Shown here: positions 57,965 through 64,000 of the stretch, one piece after another | How the letters are laid out: each line of letters opens with the position of its first letter | How positions within the stretch are numbered: position 1 is the stretch's first letter | Assembly: GCA_021018995.1 (NCBI GenBank) | Contig: CM037590.1 | Location: forward strand, 79,702,097 to 79,766,096 | Length of the DNA stretch: 64,000 nt | Reading direction: 5' to 3' | Origin: Chloranthus sessilifolius | Taxonomy: Eukaryota; Streptophyta; Magnoliopsida; Chloranthales; Chloranthaceae | Notes under the pieces: model-generated | Databases searched by the model: none | What the model was told of the DNA's origin: nothing | Seen by the model: only the letters and a program-made list of their open reading frames with translations | Program-made: the position numbers and the translations under genes

Positions 57965-58065
57965 AGACATGGGCTTGCCTCGGCAAGCCACGGGGTTGCC
58001 GCAGCAGGCTAACCAGTTGAGCACCTTGTCGCGGCAACCTTGTGAGGTTGTTGCGGCAAGCCTGA
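57965..58065. repeat. Cluster of TTGCCGCGGCAA-like inverted repeats
   Basis: GGCTTGCCTCGGCAAGCC (57972-57989) is a near-perfect inverted repeat. GGTTGCCGCAGCAGGC, TGTCGCGGCAACC and GTTGTTGCGGCAAGCC follow within 100 bases. Confidence 0.75.
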
Positions 58066-58131
58066 GGTACAAACCTGTCGGGGTGCCATCTCTTGCTCTT
58101 CTTGCTTCCTGGTTCTTATGGTTTACTGGAC

Positions 58132-58157
58132 TATATATATATATATATATATATATA
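58132..58157. repeat. (TA)n microsatellite
   Basis: Uninterrupted TA dinucleotides. Confidence 0.9.
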
Positions 58158-58159
58158 AT

Positions 58160-59158
58160 CTTCTATTCTCTATGTAGCACAAAGGCCCCTTTAATTTTAT
58201 ACATTCAGTATGAATGTTTTAGAGTGCATTCGCCGGAAAGTTTGACTCCGAAACCCTTCACACAGACTTTGATTTTAAGCTATTGATTCAATCTCATGGG
58301 ATCGACAGTAACGATATAGCTTCTCTGTGAAACACATTAATGAATTGAATCTAGTCTATTACTTGATTCGTTTACGGCATACCCTTTTTTTTGGTGCACT
58401 CATGGGTACAATGACGCCGAACGTCTGTCGGTGTTGAGTTTGCCAAGCTCATAAGAACGAGGGCCAGAATGTACTCTTTGAAACCAAGTGATCGCCATCG
58501 CAATCCTCTCGACCAACTCGCAGGTCACCTTGTGATCCCCGGATTCAGGGTTTGAAAGGAGGTTGAAAAGGGAAATAGGTTTGGAATTCTAGTAGCAGGG
58601 TTTCATTTTCTGTTTGAGTATAGTATCTATGCTAGGAGGATTTTCTTTAGAGTTGGTAGCAGGAAGAAGAAAGGAGCGGCTTTGTCGAGTTTTATAGTAG
58701 TTGAGCTGCACTTTACGTGCATGGGAGTCAAGGATCATTCATGGAGCCATGTACTCCTCTTAGCTAAATGAGGATTTTAAGTTGTTTAAAGGCTGGGCTA
58801 CCATGTAGTGCTAGCACTGGCTTAGTCTTGTACACCCATATAAGCCCAACCAAGGACTTGCTTTAGTGTAAGGCTATTATACCAATTACAACGGTATAGC
58901 TGGGGTCTAAGTTAAAGTGTGAGGAACTTACACATTGATACTCTATATATACAATAGCTATTTTATTCATTATATTGGATGGTTACAAATTTCAAGTGTA
59001 ACTCAGATGCACTAAAATAAGTATATGGACTACCTTTAGTGTAAATTTACTATACTTATCATAGCTATATATGTCTAGGATTTAGCTTCAGTGTAAGTCC
59101 ATTACACAAGCTTAAAGTGTATGGCTAAGGTGCAAGTTACAATGTAGTCCTGCTATAC
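58160..59158. other. Non-coding interval
   Basis: No gene recognised. From about 58860, variants of a short phrase (TATACCAATTACAACGG, AGTGTAAG, CTATACTG) recur loosely. Confidence 0.5.
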
Positions 59159-59547
59159 TGTAGACACCCAAATTCGGTCCAAGGCCCGATCAATCTGTAC
59201 TTCGGGAGAGATGTACCCCTGTGCTTCCGATGGCACCCCTGAACCCTTAGGAATTCACCCAGACCTTTAGGAATCATCCTGAACCCTTTAGAGTCATTCC
59301 CCCAATCCTTAGAAGTCACCCCTAAACCCTAGAATCCCTTCCCAGACCTAACTCAAATCCTTCTGAATAGTTGATGGGATGAGAGCTATAGAATTTCATA
59401 CAGACCACTAACAAGGATGAGCCATATACCACTGGAAAGAGGACTTCTCCAGCTTTCCAACAAGCTAAAGATCACCCAATTTGGAGCTACGATTCAGAAG
59501 TTATGGCCGATTGAAGTTTCACATAAAATCATAAAAAATTTGCTCAA

Positions 59548-59763
59548 GCGTGGATATTACATACGCCCAGCCAATTTAGCCCCAGATTAGTCAGGCGTAT
59601 ATATTACATACGCCTGCCTATTTTTAGGGGAAATTTGGCTGGGCGTATATAATATATACGTCCAGCATAGGTGGGGCCCACCACGGGTTTCATCTTCTCA
59701 AACTCCCCTGATTTTGATGAAGTTTACTGTTCCTAAACTGGGTGTATATAATATATACGCCCA
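59548..59763. repeat. Ogre palindromes in U3 of second element (4 copies)
   Basis: The same number and order as in both LTRs of the first element, ~280 bases upstream of the TATA box. Confidence 0.92.
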
Positions 59764-60041
59764 GCTTAGCTACAGTAACTGTCATCAGTAGCTCGAATTT
59801 CCCCCATCTGGTTTCATCCTTTGACCATCCCTTTGGTTAAGGTGGGTGTCTTAAGGTTGGTTGCACCCCCTTTGAGCTTATTGGCAACCCTTAAGTCACC
59901 CATCGTCTCACCCCATCATCTACCATTAAAACTAATTTCCTAAAACCCTAGGACCTTGAAAACCTAGAAAACCTTAGATGGGGAATTACCTAATTGCTAA
60001 ACCAGTTAGCTCTTAAGTAATCCCCTAACCCATCCCTTCTC

Positions 60042-60049
60042 TATAAATA
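60042..60049 (+). promoter_or_regulatory. LTR TATA box
   Basis: TATAAATA within TCTCTATAAATAGAGAGG, a small palindrome, at the expected U3/R position. Confidence 0.78.
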
Positions 60050-60765
60050 GAGAGGTCCCCTTCTTCCCAAAGGGTTGAAGTTTTGGTTGAAAATTTGGTT
60101 GATTAGAGAGCTTAAGAGAGAGAAAGTCCTAGTGAGAGAAAATGCCATTTATTTTCCAAAATTCCAGCAAGCTTAGATCACCTATTCCACTCCATTTCAA
60201 CCATGAGATCACCTTCTTTTAGCCAAAAATCTGTTCCCTAGCTTCACTCTACACTCCTTATCTATCAAATCATTGTATTAGAGTCCATTTCCATACCATT
60301 CAAGCCATCGGAAGCACGCCGAAGCGAAGATCTTCCACAGTGCAACAAGGGCCCGTGAGCTCCAGCTCACCCCTCTCTTCCTCTACCTTCTTGGTGTCTC
60401 CTCCGTCCAAGGACTCAAGCCGTTACGCCGCCGAAATTTCGGTTTGGCTCAAAGCTTGATAGGATCGTATTGCCTTCGGGCAAGGGGAAACTCCGCCCTT
60501 TTTATTTTCATTTTTGGCCATAGATAGAGACCGCTACATGCGGGTTGATCGGGTGCCTAAACCCTTCTCGATCGATAACCGAAGCCCCTACCCTAGAGCC
60601 TTTGGTAAAGACCGGTAAATCAAAGTCATATTTAGCACTTCGGTGCTCAAAATATCGATTTGAAGGTTTTTCGGGTCACCAAAAGCTCCGGGTGGCGACT
60701 CTACATTTTCATTAAAAGCAAGCACATCGCTGCGACGGGTTCGCGAGAATCCACGGTCGTACAGA

Positions 60766-60783
60766 TGGCGACTCTGCTGGGGA
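60766..60783 (+). promoter_or_regulatory. Primer binding site
   Basis: TGGCGACTCTGCTGGGGA, two bases after the LTR, identical to the first Ogre element. Confidence 0.88.
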
Positions 60784-62274
60784 TATCACCCTAGCGCTTC
60801 CCCTCTTGTTGGCCTTTCCTTTTATTTTATTTTTTTTACTAACCATGGCTGTTTTTTGTTCTAATTTGTTGCTATTTTTCGTTATTTTTTTTTGTTTTTA
60901 CTAACGTACTCACCCCTACGATTCAGTCCTTTAAGTGCCTTAGCCGTTTGGCGGCCTACTTGCACCTTAAACTTCAGCTTTTATGATTCTTGTCATTTAA
61001 GCCACCTTAGCCGTTTGGCGGCCTTCTCAGGTACTAGCGGGCCCGCTCACATTTATTTTCAGTCATCATATCTCACCATTGAACGCCGGCCCGTTGAGGC
61101 GGCACGGGCTTGTCATCCCCGACCCAATTTTGGACATTAATTTCACTCCCCTATAAAAGTTTGTAATTAAAAAAGAACCAACAGTATGGGGACATAATTG
61201 AATTTATTTTTGCGTTTTGGGGTAGTTTTCGGGGGGTTTAAGCACAGATACAATTTACCCGGTTCCCAGTAAGGCGGCAGCCCTAGTGGTGATGATCCTG
61301 AAAAGAACCACCTTCGATTACGAGAAGGCGCTTACTTGGAGGTATATCGGTTGGGTTGCCAATTCCGATCAAGCCGTAAAACCCGCATTGGTGAGGCGTA
61401 AAACCCAAAAATTCAGTGTATCCCTAGGAAAGCGGAAAGGAGGACACGATAACATACACCGGTCCCATGAGCATCCCTCCTAAGAACCCAGGTCAAAGAC
61501 CCACATTCGGGCTTGCTGTCCACTGTCAAAATATAATTGACAGAACCTTTTGCCCGGCGTATATAATATATACGCCCAGCAAAAAAGCCCCAGATTTACA
61601 CAGGCGTATATAATATATACGCCCAGCCAAAATCCATAGATTTAAGCCAGGCGTATATAATATATACACCCAGCCAAATCTGTACATTTTTTGGTCGAGC
61701 GTGCATAATATATACGCCCAGTATATATTGGGCTGCAGCAACCCGACCTAAGGCCCAATCCACCACCCCAATTCCCCGATTAGCGGTATTAGTGTCCGCG
61801 GTAGCCTCCCACATTCTCTAACACCCAATATGCCCCCGCCCAGTCCAAAGAAGGCGACTTCTTATTGATTTGCTCCGGGGGATCGGGTCATTTGCGTGGA
61901 TTCTCTCGCCTTTAATAGAACGAAAGGGTTCCCTTTCGCTTCTTCCGAAGTGTGTCGGATCCCGCCGTGGGACCTACTAAAGGTGCATATATCGCCCGAA
62001 ACGGGAGTTGACCCGGGGCACCAGGTCATCATTCATCTAAGTAGAGGGGAGTTAATTGCTATTTGAAAAAAAAAAAGAGAAAGAAAATCCTCATCTTTAA
62101 AAAAAATCCACCTTCAAAAAAAAAAAATCAATCAAAATAAAAAATAAAAAATAACAACAAAAAAATCATTTTCAAAAAAAAAAAAAATCAAATCATCATC
62201 ATTTTCCAAAAACCAAAAAAAAAACACAAAGAAAAATAATCAAAAATATATCCTGGTGTGACCGTCACTACGGC
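60784..62274 (+). other. Leader of second Ogre
   Basis: It contains two CCTTAGCCGTTTGGCGGCCT repeats (60938, 61006), the conserved hairpin (61089-61109), a conserved block with a short frame RRYIGWVANSDQAVKPA-like (61286-61483), four palindromes and an A-rich tract (62065-62245) directly before gag. Confidence 0.75.
61556..61718. repeat. Ogre palindromes in leader of second element (4 copies)
   Basis: Copies at 61556-61576, 61603-61623, 61650-61670 and 61698-61718, again at 47-base spacing, as in the first element. Confidence 0.95.
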
Positions 62275-64000
62275 GACCTCAAACCCGGCCCGTAGGAGAA
62301 GAACCAGGAAGGTATTTGGCCCTTACCCGCGACATCGATACAACACTCGTTAGCAGATCATGTCAAGAGCCGATACATCCCCACCGTCATCCCCTTCCCA
62401 TTCCCATATAGGAGAAGACCCGATCTCCGACACCTTCACCCAAACCAGGTTCGATATCACGGGCCCATTCGGGGTGCCCGTGTTCACCTCCACCTCATCC
62501 CCTTCCCTCACATTCTCCCAACATACCCCTTTTTCATCCCCTACTGAAACCCCTCATTTCCTAACCGATCCCTACATCCCCACCTCCCATCCAAACACCC
62601 TTACCGCATCCCCATACTTCCAAAGACCCCCTAGGGAGTCCCATCCCCCGCCTACTTCCCACGTTCCATCCCTCTCATCACCCATGCCCCCAACATCCTA
62701 CATCCCATCCACCCCATCTCACATACCATTCCCACCACATGGCCCATCCACATCCCCAGACTTCCCCCCATTTACCCAGGTCATGCCCAATTTCTCCCAA
62801 CCCCCTCCATCCTTAAGTGAGCCATCACCCCCCAACCTCACACCTGAATCCATGCCCTCGATGGAGGACATGAGAACGATGTATGCCCTGTGGGCTGCTT
62901 CTCGCAACCCTACCTCTCAAACCCCGCATCCAAATTTCCAAAACCTCCATACCCCATTCCCTCCTAACCATGCCCAACCACCCATCGTCCATACCTCCCA
63001 AAATCTCCCACCTCAATTCCAGACCCAAACCCACACAAATCCATGGGCCCCAGCCCAAACACCTCTAGAGCCATGGGCCCAAGCCCAAAACCCTCAAAAC
63101 TCATGAGCCCAAGCCCAAGCCCATCAGGCCCAGGCCCCAGCTCAAACACCTCAAAACCCATGGGCCCAAGCCCATAAGGCCCAGGCCCCAGCCCAAACAC
63201 CTCCAAACCCATGGGCTCAAGCCTAAACCCACCAGACCCAAGCCCAGGCCCAGAACCCTCCAAACCCATGGGCCCAAGCCCAAGCCCATCAGACCCAGGT
63301 CCAGGTCCAAGCCCCCCAGGGCCTTTGGACCCAAACCTATCAAACCCAAGCCCAGGGCCCATGGACACAAACCCAACCCCCTCATGGCCCAGTAGCCCAA
63401 ACTCAACAAGGCCCATTGGCCCAAATTCATATTAAGCCCCACACCCAGGCCCAAGACCCGTCAGTCCAAGCCTTCCAAAACCATCAAACCCAAGGCCCAT
63501 CCGCCCACGCTCATCAAGGCCCATTCACTAACCCCATACCCCCCCACCAATACCCTTCATTCACCTATACCCCTTACGCCCCCATCCCACCTCCAACGGG
63601 AAATCCAATCCATCCCATTCCTCAAAACCACAACATTCCACCACCTCAATCACATCCCAATCACCCCCAGAATGTGCACCCAACTCAGCACATCACTTAC
63701 CCGCAAACCGCTCACCCATTCATCCCATCTCATCCCCTACAAACCGTATGGCCCCACCAGGTCATCCAACCCCTCAACCCCCAAGTCCAAATAGCAAAAC
63801 TCGCCCCTCACCAATACCATGACCAACAATACGAGGAGGATGAGATTCGCAACCGTGGAGGAGCTACCAGTTTTAACCCTCTCGAGCCCACCATCATCAC
63901 TCCTAGGGTCGAACCAAATCAGGGGGAAGCGGTCCCTGCCGCAGCCTCAAAGGAACCAGAGCAGCTGAAAGAACAGATAGACAGAATACAAAAGCAGTTG
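62275..64000 (+). pseudogene. Gag N-terminal region of second Ogre, partial
   Basis: The start reads TATSNPARRRRTRKVFGPYP followed by TAG at 62351-62353, so if gag starts at the ATG of 62360 (MSRADTSPPSSPSHSHIGED) this stop does not matter. Pro/Ser/Thr-rich sequence follows, then the island SMEDMRTMYALWAASRNP (62857-62910), Pro/Gln-rich repeats with CCATGGGCCC, a stop at 63104-63106 and frame changes, and near the end EQLKEQIDRIQKQL, the coiled coil preceding the gag core. The core itself is beyond the window. Compared with the first element the proline-rich region is less rearranged. Confidence 0.82.

Larger units (their letters stand above)
56139..58100 (-). repeat. Second LTR-like fragment with arrays
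   Basis: It starts TGTGACAACCCGACATTTTCC, an LTR-end type sequence for minus orientation, and holds GCTCAGCAGGGAC (56640-56650), the array at 56905-57130 and the TTGCCGCGGCAA-like cluster at 57965-58065. The far end is not identified; no polypurine tract or GTTACA boundary was found. Confidence 0.45.
59159..60763 (+). repeat. 5' LTR of second Ogre (1605 bp)
   Basis: TGTAGACACCC to GGTCGTACA. It has four palindrome copies (59548-59568 degenerate, 59593-59615, 59640-59664, 59739-59763) and TATAAATA at 60042-60049. Confidence 0.95.
59159..64000 (+). mobile_element. Second Ogre/Tat element, 5' part, plus strand
   Basis: 5' LTR (59159-60763), primer site (60766-60783), leader with palindromes (61556-61718) and gag up to the window end. 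It is homologous to the element at 26131-48881 but inverted relative to it, and clearly diverged (by eye ~85% over LTR starts). The five bases before the LTR are TATAC; the partner duplication is outside. Confidence 0.92.

Overview
This window is repeat-rich nuclear DNA of a higher plant, most likely an angiosperm. It holds no recognisable host gene, tRNA or rRNA. Nearly everything is explained by Ty3/gypsy LTR retrotransposons of two lineages: Tekay/Del-like chromoviruses (chromodomain after integrase, initiator-Met-tRNA-type primer site) and giant Tat/Ogre-type elements. Coding regions are broken mostly by single stops and small frameshifts, as expected of old methylated copies. I cannot name the species.

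Layout. (1) 1-5414: 3' part of a Tekay/Del-like element, plus strand: integrase tail with chromodomain, an array of ATTGATCGATCAAT palindromes, an extra ORF with a good start context, a polypurine tract and a 2.75-kb LTR carrying the same palindromic array. (2) 5415-8549: non-coding DNA with a 51-bp minisatellite and a foldback (MITE-like) repeat. (3) 8555-17252: a complete-ended Tekay/Del element (duplication TAAAG) that has lost gag and whose pol is riddled with stops and frameshifts; its LTRs carry two arrays. (4) 18658-55139: a composite of three ~4-kb LTRs alternating with two ~0.78-kb internal regions without coding capacity, minus strand, flanked by GCTAA. (5) 26131-48881, inserted into the middle LTR of that composite: a 22.75-kb Ogre/Tat element, minus strand, duplication GTCTC. 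It has gag, protease with a G-patch-like segment, RT, RNase H, a second archaeal-type RNase H and integrase. Between pol and its 3' LTR lie two plus-strand genes: a plant-mobile-domain-like gene with visible introns and a DUF7745-like ORF. (6) 55145-59158: LTR-like fragments with further arrays. (7) 59159-64000: 5' part of a second Ogre/Tat element, plus strand, cut by the window end inside gag.

Insertion order read from the sequence: the three-LTR composite came first, then the Ogre element landed in the tandem array of its middle LTR. The main unexplained signal is that each LTR family carries its own tandem or dispersed units that are palindromes or inverted repeats. In the Ogre family a 21-bp palindrome recurs in the U3, in the leader before gag, and just upstream of both antisense genes, that is at every inferred promoter or leader. 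This looks like a self-contained cis-regulatory or structural code of the element. Function is inference; the positions are read directly.
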